From: Haliclona indistincta
Lineage: Eukaryota; Porifera; Demospongiae; Haplosclerida; Chalinidae
Assembly: GCA_964017065.1 (NCBI GenBank)
Contig: OZ024787.1
Span: 3,359,921-3,423,920 of the forward strand
Length of the DNA: 64,000 bases
Direction of reading: 5' to 3'
Position 1 is the first letter of the stretch. Each line of letters begins with the position of its first letter. The translations under genes and the position numbers were made by a program. This document shows, piece after piece, positions 1 through 11,737 of the stretch. Below the pieces are notes generated by a model that was given only the letters and a program-made list of their open reading frames with translations, made no database searches and was not told the origin of the DNA.

Positions 1-135
1 CTCTCTCAGCCTATCACCAGTAAATTATTTGTGCAATATACTGTGTAATCGTGATAGCTAAAAAACAAAAGCAAAATGTTTTGACAAAAATTAATTATCT
101 CCAAATGCCCAGTCATGGTCTTGCTCTCCTTTCAG

Positions 136-273
136 CACGATACTAAAGTTGTGGAGATACGCACAGTGGAGGGATATGGAGCAAGATGGCAGCTGCTACC
201 AGATGGTACACAGTTCAGAGGATTCCTGGAGCCACAGATGGAAGATGGACATAGCATACACTGGAAACACTGA
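136..273 (+). CDS. C-terminal exon of an unrecognised gene
   Basis: An AG acceptor after a pyrimidine-rich tract (ctctcctttcag) is followed by 45 codons and a TGA stop. The peptide runs from HDTKVVEIRTVEGYGARW to DGHSIHWKH and contains a compact stretch (RGFLEPQMEDGH) of the kind seen at the end of a small conserved cytosolic protein. I could not name the family. The rest of the gene lies left of the window. It is on the opposite strand to the receptor exon at 520-693 and tail-to-tail with it, about 250 bases apart. Reading frame and splice signal agree, so I am fairly confident it is a real exon. Confidence 0.6.
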   Translation, partial: HDTKVVEIRTVEGYGARWQLLPDGTQFRGFLEPQMEDGHSIHWKH

Positions 274-519
274 CCATGCATGCATTCTTCAATTTTTTAC
301 AATGATGCATCTAAATCACATTTGTTATATTGAACTTACTAATCATCAATAGTTGCAGTAAAAATATTATCATGCGCTTTGACATGTTATAAATTCTTCT
401 ACACTAAGTATAAATATTTACAAGCTGATTCTAAAAACTTGCTGTTTCACAAACACCACTTTAATACTAACAGTCAAGCATTAGGTAAAAGAGTAAAATA
501 AAAGAAATTGTTTTATTGT

Positions 520-3500
520 TCATGGATCAGAGCCTTCTTTGCTTTCTTTGGGGGGTATCAACTTGCTGAGTTCTTTCAATAGTTTAGCAAATGTTGGTCG
601 TTTTTTTGGATCATATTTCCAACACTCAGTCATTAAATCAAACACTGGTGGAGGACAGTTCTTAGGCGGAGGCATTCTGTATCCACTCTTTACCTGCATG
701 AGATTGAGTTATTATTTGTATGGTTCCATAGCTTGTACCGCTACAATAGATAATGCTGTAGGTACTATAAGTACTGCTACGTAATAGTTAATGTATGGTT
801 CCAAGTGCATTATCGGATTTATCCACACTCGCTTCCGGTCGAGTAGGTAAAAATAGCGCACTCGGGCTCCGCCCTCATGCGCTATTTTTAGCTACGAGAC
901 TGGAAGCGAGTGCAGATAAATCCGATAATGCACGAAGGAACCATACGTTAATTGTTTTATTGTGCTTCCTGTTGAGATCAATGCGCATGCGCGAATCCCA
1001 TGTGTTCATTTCAAGATGGCTGAAGGTAGCCCTGATGCTAAAAGCTCTGTCTATCTCTATCATTACGACGAAAGAAGACGGAGTTGGCTCCCAGTTCTCG
1101 ATTTGTAGTCGCTTCTGACGCAGATGTGATAAAAGCTGCCGATGGAGTTGTTCCAGAAAACGCATCTAGAAGTGAACGCGTGGGGGTTGAGAAATTTTGA
1201 TAAATGGATGAAAGAAACCGGTATGGCAACTTCTTCTGAACCGGTGCCACAAGATTTACTTCACTGTAATCCTGTGATAGTTAGTAAATGGTTGTGCAAG
1301 TTTATTTTGGAAACTAGGCAGGAGAGCGGGAAGCCCTATCCTCCGAAATCTCTTTGTGTGGTCTATATCGTATGTCAAGTCCTTCAAGCGTTCCTGTTAA
1401 TCTATCAAACTTAATTGTTCTCTGGACAACTGCAGAATTTTTTATGCCAAGTAAAATGGCTGTTTGTCTAGTATGAATTTGATTAATTTGTACCCACTAG
1501 TATTGGGAGTATGTGATGGTATAAAGTCGTTGACAGGAAGCGTGGTCTGATCAAACAAACCACTGCCAGTGCAATATTTCTGATGTTGCACTGGGGTGCT
1601 CTTCCCATTGCTTTTCAATGGGAAAATGGCAGTGCATTATTTTTGATAATGCACTGTGGTTTGCCTGAGAGTGTGCTAGAGGATTTAATGCACGGGCGGT
1701 GTCTTTGATCTCAACAGGAAGTATACAATAAAACTTCTTAGACCATACCACGTGACTTTCGACCAATCAGATCGCTCAAAAAGTGTGCATTAAATAGCTT
1801 AATGCACACTTTTATTAATGCACCTCGTGGATTAAGTTCTCAATGCACACTTTTAGGTAAACAAAGATTGGTCGAAAGTCACGCAGTATGGTCTAAAACC
1901 TTTAGACCACACTAGGCGGTGCATTACGCGATATAAAGCACTCGGGCGTCGTCAATAACGGTCTCGAACGCGTGATAATGCACTCGCCTTCGGCTCGTGC
2001 ATTATCAACGCGTTCTCGACCATTATTGACCCCACCCTCGTGCTTTATATCGCGTAATGCACCGCCTAGTGTGGTCTAAATATTACTTAATGCATGCGAA
2101 TCACATCAAAAGCTTGTGACCAAAAGCTATTTTGAGTAAAGTAAAGTAAAAAAGCTTTAATAAAAAAAAACTGAAAAGTGTAGGGATGACTCTTAAAAAA
2201 GGAAAGGAACAAGATTGGATGATGCTTGCAAAAGTAAAGGAACAAGATGGAATAATGATAAGCTTGCAAATGTAAAAGTCCCAAGTATCCCTACATCAGC
2301 GGCTTGCTGCGACGACGTGCAACTGACAAAATGCGGAATCCTTTTCCTATACCTTTACAACCGTCAATTACTTCATCGGACTGCGTCCTCCAAACACAGC
2401 TACCTGCAGCATATTTACAACTGTCAACTACTTCATCGGACTGCGTCCTCCTAAACACAGATACCTCTAGTTATTTACAACCGTCAATTATTCCATCGGA
2501 CTGCGTCCTCCAAACACAGATACCTCTAGTTATTTACAACCGACAATGACTTCATCGGACTGCGTCCTCCTTCAAGCCGCTGATGTAGGGATACTTGGGA
2601 CTTTTACATTTGCAAGCTTATCATTATTCCATCTTGTTCCTTTACTTTTGCAAGCATCATCCAATCTTGTTCCTTTCCTTTTTTAAGAGTCATCCCTACA
2701 CTTTTCAGTTTTTTTTTATTAAAGCTTTTTTACTTTACTTGTTCCTGTTACTTTTTTGATCACTACCAGTTTGAATTTATTAGTTGTATTCTATTTATAA
2801 GATGTTATTTCATTTTGACAACTCTGTGAGCAGCAGTTACTAGTCTAGCAGATGTGAACGTGCATAGGGTCTTGAGAGTAAGGAGTGTGGTTTAAACTTG
2901 AATAATGTTTAATATTACCAATGAACGGTTTAAAATAGTTAAAGAGGTTGAGGACGCAGACAGCAAAATATCAAGTCCAGGTATGATTTGACAACATGAT
3001 ACTTGTTATGCCTCGGTGGGCGGAGCCACGGGGCATACGGTAGTCTGTTTGTGTATCTGTGTATGTATCTGTCTGTCTGTCGGCAGGATTTCTCGTCACT
3101 CGCTGAAAACTAAGCGCTGAAACGTGCAACACAAGCTAAAGTCGATATTTGCTTGAAAATGAATTGTAAGGATTTTGGTTATAAGGCTCTGTTCGTGAGT
3201 TATAGCGTATTGCTTGCCTCGCGATCGCCGGCTGGCGATCTAGTTGTTGATGTAAAGACAAAAATGTCTATTGCTGGCTGCCTTACAGCTAGTGAGTTCG
3301 CCTTTACTTCAGAACAGCACGGCAGACTTGTATATGAAGCTGCGTTCTCGAGTTATGGCGTAGCTTTGCTTACCTCGCGATCGCGATGGCCGTTGCTGGC
3401 GATCTAGAGTTCTCCGTAGACAAAACTATTCACAGTTGACTGCCTAGAAGCTGATAGGTTACATTGTATGTCTAAAGAAATTGTGCAAGCAAGTTATGGA

Positions 3501-6500
3501 CGCTATCTCGCTCGTTTTACGTGCTGTGCCCTGAACATTATAGACACGCCCAGTTGAATTAGTGGTCAGCACTGATTGGCTTCTGATTGCATAACTATTA
3601 TACTGCATTGTGATTGCTGTACAGAAAGGTACAACAACTGCAGTTTAATTTTACTGTGTATGTTTTTATAAGTTGTTAGCCACTAACATAGTGTTCAACT
3701 AGCAACAGCAGACTTTTATTACAGCTTGTGTATTTCAGTTCAGCGTATTTGCAGACAGGCATGTATGCATAACATTTCACCGAGGCATAAGCACCTTCGG
3801 TGCCTAGTTAGTACAGTAATGGATGAAGGAAGAGACTCAGGCCGTATGACAACTCATGATGCTGCAAGCCTAATAGTAGGAGCACGCCTTAGTAGAACCT
3901 TGTTAATGTCAATATCACACTCACAGAGGCTTCTAGTCCTTTACAACTTACGCTGCGTGGTGTACTGTTCTTAGAATCTTGCTGCCGGTAAGCTAGAATC
4001 ATTGTTCATGACTGGGTATGTCAGTTTTAACCCGCCATCTGAAGCTTTAACGAACAGATCAGTGTTACTTAGGGTATAGTACTGCTCTAGACAAATTTCA
4101 TACCTCTGGCTTGCGCGCTGAAGCGTCCAGAGCAGAGACAAAACGCAGTATCAATCGAGCTGCAAAACTGGTGTGGGCGGAGTTAATGAAACGAGCGACA
4201 AGAGGGTTAATTATTTAATGGCGTCTTCAGTCCAAAACGGCCCAAAAACCATGTTTTCAAGGATTACTCGCTTCTGGTAGTGTTTAATGCCTATCTAAGA
4301 AGTAAGTGCACTATTCCAGATATATACACGTGCAATTGTGCAGGTTTGGAAGTGATTCGTTCACTCAGGACAGCGCTAGGCTCGTTCAAAGAAGAAAGAA
4401 AGAAAGAAGAAGAAAGAAGATGAACAATTCGCGTGGGCGGCGATTTTAGTTTACCACTTTAGAAACGTCTGTCAGCTTCGCCAAAGGTATTTCCATGCTC
4501 AGAACAATCGTCTGATCAATCCTAGATGTCTGGAATCTCGAGAAACGCTAAAACAGCGAAGATCTGCAACGGCTCCCTGAGAGTCGCCATCTTGATTTTC
4601 GTCGTCAAGCAAGCAGTCCCGGCGACTTTCATAGACTTCCTACAAGCGCTTACACTTCAGATTAACTTAGAGATAGTTAAAATGCAGCAGAAATGTATAA
4701 CAATAGAGATATGTGCGAAAACTCATTTTCACATATGAGTAGCCGCCATCTTAATTCGAGGTCATCCCTACATATCATTGCCGATCGGCAATGATAATAT
4801 ACACTCTCAAACATTGACATGAGCTACTCAATTGAGCTTTGTTAAGGTGGCGGGATACCGAAATTAATGATATTCATGATTTTACTGGGTACTGTTATTT
4901 TCACGACAAGACTGAACTTGGTGGCTGCTTTTTGCACTCAGTCTTACTCGCGCTGTCTCTAGGACCTGATTAATGTAAGTTTCGAGCCTATGCTCCCCGC
5001 CGTCGCGACGCTACAAGACCGACCATCGCAAGGAGGTTTGTGCAGTTTTTATCGAGTTGCATGCTAAACGAAGAGCTTACAGCTACACCCCAGGATCTAG
5101 GACTTCAAGGATGCTTTTTCGATATATCTCTTTTGTTCGTTAGATACACGATCGAACGCCAAACAGCCACCCCAGGATCTAGGACTTCAAGGATGCTTAT
5201 ACGATATATCTCTTTTGTTCGTTAGATACACGATCGAACGCCAAACAGCCATGAGCAAGCGTCGCTAGTTCTGCACTCGAGAAGCGCGCAGCAAATCGGA
5301 TCCTTGAATACCTGGAGATACGATAGATGAATACACTGAAGAGTTCTTGGCCCGCTACAATTCACATAGAAGTAGAAAAACTGCACACAAAATGGAGAGC
5401 AACATCTCCAAGCTCGCGATGGTCGGTCTTGTAGCTTCGCGACGGCAGGCTCGAAACTTACATTAATCAGGTCCTAGAGACAGCGCGAGTAAGACTGAGT
5501 GCAAAAAGCAGCCACCAAGTTCAGTCTTGTCGTGAAAATAACAGTACCCAGTAAAATCATGAATATCATTAATTTTGGTATCCCGCCACCTTAATAACTG
5601 TACGCATAATTTTTTTAGAACAAGTAGAATCATGAGTTTTAGCCACAGCATATGACATAGGTAAAACGTTTCAATCCGTAGATCATCATCAGTTACAATC
5701 ATCGGATTGCAACGTTTTGGTTTTACCTATACATTATGCTGCAGTTAAAACTCATGATTGTACTGAATCTAAATGAGTCAAAAATCAAATAGCAGAGCAG
5801 TAGCAGAGTGTCCAAAATTTGCTGAATATTTTCTGTACGTATTAATTTTTAGTTCCCTGGTGCCCCTAGCTGGTTCCTACGCAACCTCTCGGAAATGTAA
5901 AGCGTGATTGACGTATGCTTGAATTAAAAAAATAGCATACCACATTGTAATTAGAACTGGATATTAAGTAATATTTAAACCACACTAGGCGGTGCAGTAC
6001 ACGATATAAAGCACGAGAGTGAAGTCAATAATGGTCGAGAATGCGTTCGAGACCGTTATTGAGCACGGCCCGAGTGCTTTATATAGCGTAATGCACCGCC
6101 TAGAGTGGTCTAAACGTTTTAGACCATACCACGTGACTTTCGACCAATCTTTGTTTACTTTGTTTACCTAAAAGTGTGCATTAACACCTTAATGCACACT
6201 TAAGTATATTTAATGCACACTTTTTGAGCAATCTGATTGGTAGAAGGTCACGTGGTATGGTCCAATAATACCTTCTCTCTGACTTTATCCTCATGTTCTT
6301 CACCATAAGGTACCTTGCCACGTGAGAAAGTTTCCCATAGCAAGACACCAAAGCTCCAAACGTCACTAGCACTGGTGAACTGACCAGATATGAGAGCCTG
6401 CATACATATAATTAGTATACATGTATCATGGCATTCATTAGTTTACCTCAGGGGCAGTCCATTTGATTGGTGCTGGACGTAGTTTAGGATCCGAAGGGTC

Positions 6501-9500
6501 TAAGTGTATTTTTCCGAGACTCATTCCAAAATTAGATATTTTCACAATATTATCATGCTCACTAACAAGACAGTTTCGAGCTGTTAGTCCACGATGAACA
6601 CATTTCTTACTCTCCAGGTATGCCATTCCTTCACACACTTGCTTACACATCTCTATCAACACAATCTTATCACACTCTTGTCCATTTTCCGCTCTTAAGA
6701 AGTAGAGAAAAGTCCAGCCAACATGTTCCATAACAATGGAAAATGGATCTAGTTCATTGGCTACCACACCAATTATCTGGACAATGTTACGATGTGTATA
6801 ATGTCTCAAAATGTCTGCTTCGTATACAAATTGACATTTCATTGCATCTGAGTTGGTTGATTCACATGTCTTAGCAATAATCTTCTTTCTGTTGTTCTTT
6901 ACTTTTGCTTCGAAAACATCTCCGAAAAATCCATTACCAATTTTTGTCTCAAGTTTAAAATTTTCATGAAGAATTAAGAAATTGTCAGATTCGAATTTAG
7001 TGAGAACTGCTTTTAAACTTTCACCAGCAGCTAGTTTCTGTACCTATACAGAGTATATGATTTGTGTAAATAAGACAATAATGAGATACGCCCTTAAAAT
7101 CCCAGTATTATTAAACACAGTTAGGTGCGTGGTTAAAAGCAGACTGGCATTCATGATGATGGCATGGTACAATAATGGTGGTAATTTTGCACTGCTTTCC
7201 TACCAAGGATTAAAGTCAGGTTTCGAATCTCAAAAATGATGGCATTGCAGTATTTTTATAAGCATTGATGCAAATTCTGACCAATGTTCCAGAAGCATTA
7301 AGATGCATGGTATGGTATTGAGCATGTGTTTCTTAACTTTATACAACCATTAAGCACAGTAATTTTTGTGTTTGGCTATTAGTGATGAAGAGCTAAAGCA
7401 TGTTGAATTTTGAAGTTTATTCAGCGAGAAGGTGCCAAAAATTGAAGTACAGTGCCTCATGGAAAGGTGATTCAAATTTAAACTGAGGTGCTAGATTTAG
7501 CAAAAGATTCTTGAGAAATTGTCATGAAACTCTCATTGTATACAAAGCTATAGAAACCTATTCCGACTCATATCCTATGGACATGAATTATCAAATAAAT
7601 TATGCAGATCAAAAGTTTGAGATGCAAACTGTTGTTACAAGCTCAATACATGAGCATTATTTTGATACATGTTGGGCATTATAATTTATTGTACTGTCCA
7701 CAATCTTCATATTTCACAAACAGGATAATGCATGAGTTTGACACGACTAAGCCGTGTTCGCACTGACAACCTGGGTCAAATCTGGGTTGAAATCAAACCC
7801 GACTTACCCGGGTTGAACTCGGTTAGCGTGCGTCCGCACTCGACCTAGATCGATGTGAGTCAGGGCCATTCAGCAGTCCAAGGTAGTGTTTATAGCACTA
7901 GCATGAGAGCTTCCTGACAAAGTAAGCCTTTCTCGAGCGCTTGAGCACTCAAGGAACGCCTCTAGTGCGTGTACACATGGCGGTGCCAAGGCGAACCCGG
8001 TTTCAACCCAGTTCAACCCACATACGTATGTGGGTTGGTTCAACCCGGATTCGCCAAAACCGGATCTCTGCAGATCGAGTGTGGACGCGATCTATCCGAA
8101 TTCAACCTGGGTTGAACCCGGGTTCACGCGCCAGTACGGACAGGCCTTTAGCCAATTCGGGTTGCCTGAAACAATGTCCGACTTACTCATGAGTTGCACA
8201 ATATTTGATTTACACAACTAACTGGGCCATAAAATTAATCACTCAAAGCATACACTCTTACTAATTTTACACATTGAAATGATTACTATAGTACAATCAA
8301 GACAGATCGCCACTTTACTCTTAAATCGTTTACCAGAATACCTCACAAACACAATCAGGCCCTGTGATAGACTCAGAAGTGTCGGTTAGCAGCAAACTTT
8401 GGTGTTTCTTTTGTACAGTTTCTGTAAAACTTGACGCTGAATATTAAAACTTAATTACTACCCTATAGGTTTTGCACGCTGCCACACAGCTTTAGCTCTG
8501 GACATTAATTTTATAGCTCTTGTGCTCCTCAAAAGAACTGTCTTTGGTGTGTCTATGGATCACCTTCATGGCACTTGAGCACTTTTTGATACAATATTTT
8601 ATTTATGAATCATTAACTATAGGCAAACAGTACCCGTCACCTCATATACAAGTCTAAAGCACAGTAGTATATTGTAAGTAAACAGCTGCATAGTTGCACA
8701 GCTGTCATAAATAGTTTGACAAAGTGTGTATAAACTAACCTCAAAGTTATCATTATCCTCTTCAAAATTCGGTTGTGAAGGGGTACCCTGTAAAATTAAC
8801 CATCTCATGTTAAATCAGTAAATTTTACTCCAAAATTTGAACTTGCTTATGGTTATGAAAGATTTTTTTAAGCAATGCAGAATGGTTAATCATGTAGCAG
8901 AAATTGCAGCAGCACCACCAAATGGAATCTGGGCTAGCTGTGCTGATAAGTTATAACGGGGTTACAGATTTAATTCTTGTGCCAGGGAGTCACATGATAA
9001 ATGTGTCTAGCATTAGTTAACTTAACCAACACATGGCAGTTTAACCCTTTAGTTGCTAGGTTATTTTGGCGAAAATTCGACTTGCTCTAAACTGACAGTT
9101 TGTCTAGCAATTTTCTACAACATGCAGTATGCTAGCTGTTCCAAACTAGCACTGTTTTTACCTGGCAAGTCAAATTTTACGACCATGTACTAAAATCTGA
9201 GTTGGCCACTCTCACTTCGGAACTGAAGCCACTTAAGTGCTGCGGCCTCGTCATTTTTCAGCTGATTTTGGTCTTCATTTAGCCCTGGTGACTGATACAA
9301 AAACCTGGTGGTGTCCAGGTGAGCAAACAGCACAGTTTAGACCATAATTATTCTATGCCAAAGTATGCATTTCCGGGCATCCTGAAGCCCTAAAAATGCC
9401 GAAAGCGGTGAGGGGCTCCGCCCCTTCGAACCCCGGGTTAAAGGGGGGACACCCCCCTTTAAAAATCTAGGTTATTTTGGCGAAAATTCGACTTGCTCTA

Positions 9501-11737
9501 AACTGACAGTTTGTCTAGCAATTTTCTACAACATGCAGTATGCTAGCTAAACTGTGCTGTTTGCTCACCTGGACACCACCAGGTTTTGTATCAGTCACCA
9601 GGGCTAAATGAAGACCAAAATCAGCTGAAATATCAGCTGTTCTATATATTTTAGTGGGGAGGGTGCGGCGAAAAACAGTGGGTTTTTTCAGGTAAAGTTA
9701 TCTTCTGCAGTTAAACTTGATTTGACCTTTCTAGAGCACTTTTCACACTATTTATGACATCTAGAGTAGGTGGAGTCAATTATGACGCCTTAAGGCGTCA
9801 ATAGCCTATAAAGGGTTAAAGGCCCTTTCACACAGAGGTTGCTAATTGGATGCGCATTCAAGTCGATTCGATTTGTAATCCACTCTAATGCCCATTACAG
9901 AGTTCACATGTAAGCACGTAATATACACAAAGCATATGCACAAGTCACAGTTCTTCCAAGCTAACTTAATTACGCATCTTGCTGGGCCTCTTAAAATTGT
10001 ACGTACAAGTCATGACATGATAAAGCACATGTTTAACAACTGACCTCCTTATGATATGCTTCATTTTTTGCAACAATTGGATCTTTGGACGGGGTTTGCG
10101 GTTGCTATGAATAATTGGTAAAGAGAGACTTAACTATTAGGAAAACAAGTGATACTCACCTTGGGCTTACGATGACGATGGACACAATACAATACAAGAA
10201 TGAGAGTCAGTATAAAAGTTGCTAATATCAGTGCAGCTCCTACCACCACTCCCACGATGATACCTACGGACAAGATTAGTGTGATGTTCACAAAACCATA
10301 CTGTGTCTCAGTTGTAAAAGTGTAAACACACTACTATGCGGGGGTCCCATATAAGTTGAAACCCATCCACTGATAAGGAATGTGAGTTCCTCAAAATCAA
10401 AATAATTTTACTCCTACGCTAAACCCAAGGCTCTTGTTAGCCACATCCAAATAATGTGAGTTGTTAAAAGATTAAGTAAGCTGCTGATCTAATGCAGCTA
10501 GTCATACACAAATTCAAAAAGTACTGCAATAACGATACAGTAACGATACGATTTGTTGGCTGCATAATATTTGAGCAAACTACCAACTTACCTGTCAGTT
10601 GATTCGATGGTAGAGATGGTGACGATGGTGGTGGTGTTGGTGACACTAAGAAATACACAGTCACTAAAATTAATTATGAATGTGTTTAATTTTATACTCA
10701 CTGGGAAATGCATCTGTACTTGGAGACGGGACAACAACTTGAGAAGTAGTAGAGCTCATAGCTGAAATGGAAGCAGTTGATGGAGAACATTTACATTTGC
10801 AGGAGAGCACTAACTATCACAATCTACTTTTCTCCTTTTAGAGTTTTGGGTAGGCCTGCGATCATTTTGACTCTCTATTAGAGCACTGGTATTCTTGCAG
10901 TAACCCCTCATCCCACATAATATGTTATGGTGCATGACATTTGCCCTTTGACAACAATTTGTAGTATGCTAATAGTCACAAGAATTTGAAAACAGATATT
11001 AATAGCTACACTGCATGCTGATGCTATTTTTAGGGACTGAAATTAACTGACCACAAGTCTGCAAAGTAAACTATACACCCACCAAGCAGGAAACCATATA
11101 GTCATTCAGTAGTAAGATCTTGTTGACAACTTACTATGAAGAAGGCTAGCTTTATCACCTGGTCCTACAGAATTGATGGGAACCACCGTGACAATGAAGC
11201 TATTCTGTATAGAGTAGTACAGCATGGTAGTGTCTCCTGCTACCAGCACTGTGTCATTTTCTCCACTGGTGGTTATGGTGACATTGTAGCCCAGGATAGG
11301 TACCCCCTCCAGAGTGAAGGGAGGACTCCAGGAGATGAGGACAGTACTGGAGTTGAAAGAAGTCACGGTAAGGTCACCGACTGACTCTAATAGACCTGTA
11401 AAATATAGGTCAGCAACCAATGGATTGTTATTTCTACACGTACCTTGTACTAGCAGTAGTGCTGGGTCGCTCTCGTTTTTTGATAACGGAGAAGTTCTTA
11501 CAGCAGTGCAAGTTATATTCGAAGCATCAGTTGAAGACACTGGCAGACTCAGTGATGACTTTAGAAGGTCTTGGGATGCGTCAATTGTTACTGGGTTAAT
11601 CACAATACCGTCGTTTCCATTCACCAAGTCGGTACCATCTCTACTCCAGCCTAGTAAACTGCCTATACCAGAGCAGTTAAACTGAGCTACCCCATTGAGT
11701 GACACATTGACAGATCGCGGTGGACTGGTGATCACAA
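520..11737 (-). CDS. Receptor pseudokinase, Ig-FN3-TM-kinase (gene 1, 5' end not found)
   Basis: Spliced minus-strand gene. Exons supported by GT/AG sites and frame: 11444-11737 (Ig domain), 11135-11395 (FN3), 10702-10761 and 10592-10645 (Ser/Thr/Pro stalk), 10160-10263 (TM plus basic stop-transfer VHRHRKPK), 10045-10104, 8740-8787, 6447-7043 (kinase N lobe to APE), 6272-6397 ([14 protein letters not shown]), and 520-693 (C lobe end, CW..DP..RPTF, stop at 520-522). The glycine loop (GNGFFGDV), the beta3 Lys (IIAKTC) and an alpha-C Glu are present. The catalytic loop reads HRGLTARN instead of HRD..RN, and DFG reads NFG. Both essential Asp are therefore missing and catalysis is unlikely. Exon order and sizes (54 and 48 bases) match gene 2, but no SH2 exon was found between 7043 and 8740. 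The signal-peptide exon was not found. The last intron is about 5.6 kb and filled with repeats, so the link to the 520-693 exon is inferred. Confidence 0.75.
788..951. repeat. MITE-like hairpin, about 165 bp
   Basis: The ends are inverted copies: ttaatgtatggttcc at the left and its near-complement ggaaccatacgttaa at the right. The arms continue through gcattatcggatttatc and the complementary aaatccgataatgc. The centre (aaatagcgca / tgcgctattt) is also palindromic. There is no coding potential, so it is probably a non-autonomous DNA transposon lying in the long last intron of gene 1. Confidence 0.75.
1015..1414 (+). pseudogene. Crypton/ZMYM-like tyrosine recombinase N-terminal fragment
   Basis: A short ORF starts at the ATG at 1015 ([12 protein letters not shown], then [14 protein letters not shown]) and stops near 1108. 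After further stops, a frame at 1142-1414 contains a region with W..NF.KW, LL..NP..VSKWL.KFILE.R and YPPKSL. This resembles the N-terminal SAM-like part of the DUF3504/Crypton-type tyrosine recombinases, including KCTD1- and ZMYM-related proteins. The catalytic recombinase domain is absent and the frame is interrupted. It is most likely a decayed mobile-element or captured fragment within an intron. Family assignment is by motif memory only. Confidence 0.45.
1551..1668. repeat. Hairpin repeat with GCACT motifs
   Basis: The sequence aaaccactgccagtgcaat near the left edge is mirrored by aatgcactgtggttt at the right. Inside are further inverted pairs (cagtgcaata..tgttgcactgg and cagtgcatta..taatgcactg). 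It is one of a run of small foldback elements between 1.5 and 2.1 kb. I see no coding potential. Confidence 0.55.
1738..1896. repeat. MITE family X, copy 1 (ttagaccataccacgtgac)
   Basis: The left end ttagaccataccacgtgact, followed by ttcgaccaatc, is inverted at the right end as gattggtcgaaagtcacgcagtatggtctaa. The centre carries inverted gtgcattaa/ttaatgcac pairs. A second copy lies at 6117-6263, and a diverged one probably lies near 12281-12330. It directly abuts a member of family Y (1900-2080). Confidence 0.75.
1900..2080. repeat. MITE family Y, copy 1 (accacactaggcggtgca)
   Basis: A nearly perfect palindrome. The left end tttagaccacactaggcggt, continuing gcattacgcgatataaagca, is mirrored at the right by tgctttatatcgcgtaatgc and accgcctagtgtggtctaaa. 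The centre (gtctcgaacgcg / cgcgttctcgac) is also inverted. A second copy is at 5976-6116, again next to family X. The paired arrangement suggests that the two families insert near each other or move as a composite. Confidence 0.8.
2141..2740. repeat. Foldback element with internal tandem repeat
   Basis: Two near-perfect inverted arms (2141-2306 and about 2573-2740) begin gtaaagtaaaaaagctttaa and meet at caagccgctgatgtaggg. Between them are four tandem units of about 60 bases (starting near 2353, 2412, 2473 and 2532), each with ttcatcggactgcgtcctcc. Foldback-type transposons commonly have long arms and satellite-like cores. ORFs crossing it are by-products of the tandem repeat. Confidence 0.85.
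3008..3810 (+). repeat. Dispersed repeat Z, copy 1 (gcctcggtgggcggagcc)
   Basis: Bounded by gcctcggtgggcggagcc at the left and cgaggcataagcaccttcggtgc at the right. Its body (for example cgttctcgagttatggcgta, gactgcctagaagctgatagg, gacacgcccagttgaatt) reappears in reverse orientation at about 14606-15010 and 16256-16362, where it is split by a large palindrome. Short ORFs inside show no recognisable domain. It is an interspersed repeat of unknown class in the last intron of gene 1. Confidence 0.65.
4848..5594. repeat. Foldback element, arms about 180 bp, with an 82 bp direct duplication
   Basis: The left arm starts ttaaggtggcgggataccg and ends at gaccgaccatcgc near 5032. The right arm (5416-5594) is its inverse, from gcgatggtcggtcttgtagc to ccgccaccttaa. 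Inside, a unit beginning caggatctaggacttcaagg occurs at 5091 and again at 5173, a period of 82. A short palindrome, attgccgatcggcaat, lies just outside at about 4779-4795. No coding potential. Confidence 0.8.
5976..6116. repeat. MITE family Y, copy 2
   Basis: Same termini as the copy at 1900-2080: taaaccacactaggcggtgc at the left, gcaccgcctagagtggtcta at the right, with inner atataaagcac / gtgctttatat. Shorter than copy 1, so internally deleted or diverged. Confidence 0.75.
6117..6263. repeat. MITE family X, copy 2, abutting a splice donor
   Basis: The left end ttagaccataccacgtgac is mirrored by gtcacgtggtatggtcc at the right. The right end lies within about 10 bases of the splice donor (minus strand) of the gene 1 exon 6272-6397. 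Confidence 0.75.
7043..8740. other. Intron of gene 1 with a diverged repeat (about 7745-8160)
   Basis: No exon was found here, although the SH2-coding exon of gene 2 would be expected at this position. The stretch 7745-8160 is enriched in cgggttgaac/gttcaacccg motifs in both orientations. It is bounded by ccgtgttcgcactgac and agtacggacaggcc, suggesting a decayed terminal-inverted-repeat element. Nothing else was recognised. Confidence 0.45.
9055..9650. repeat. Composite repeat with direct and inverted duplications
   Basis: About 80 bases starting ggttattttggcgaaaattc occur at 9060 and again at 9471 in the same orientation. A second segment (cagctgattttggtcttcat, about 9260-9340) is inverted at about 9552-9637. 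The middle has ggggctccgcccc and a run of G followed by a run of C (about 9432-9462). The structure suggests nested or rearranged copies of one element in an intron of gene 1. Confidence 0.7.
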
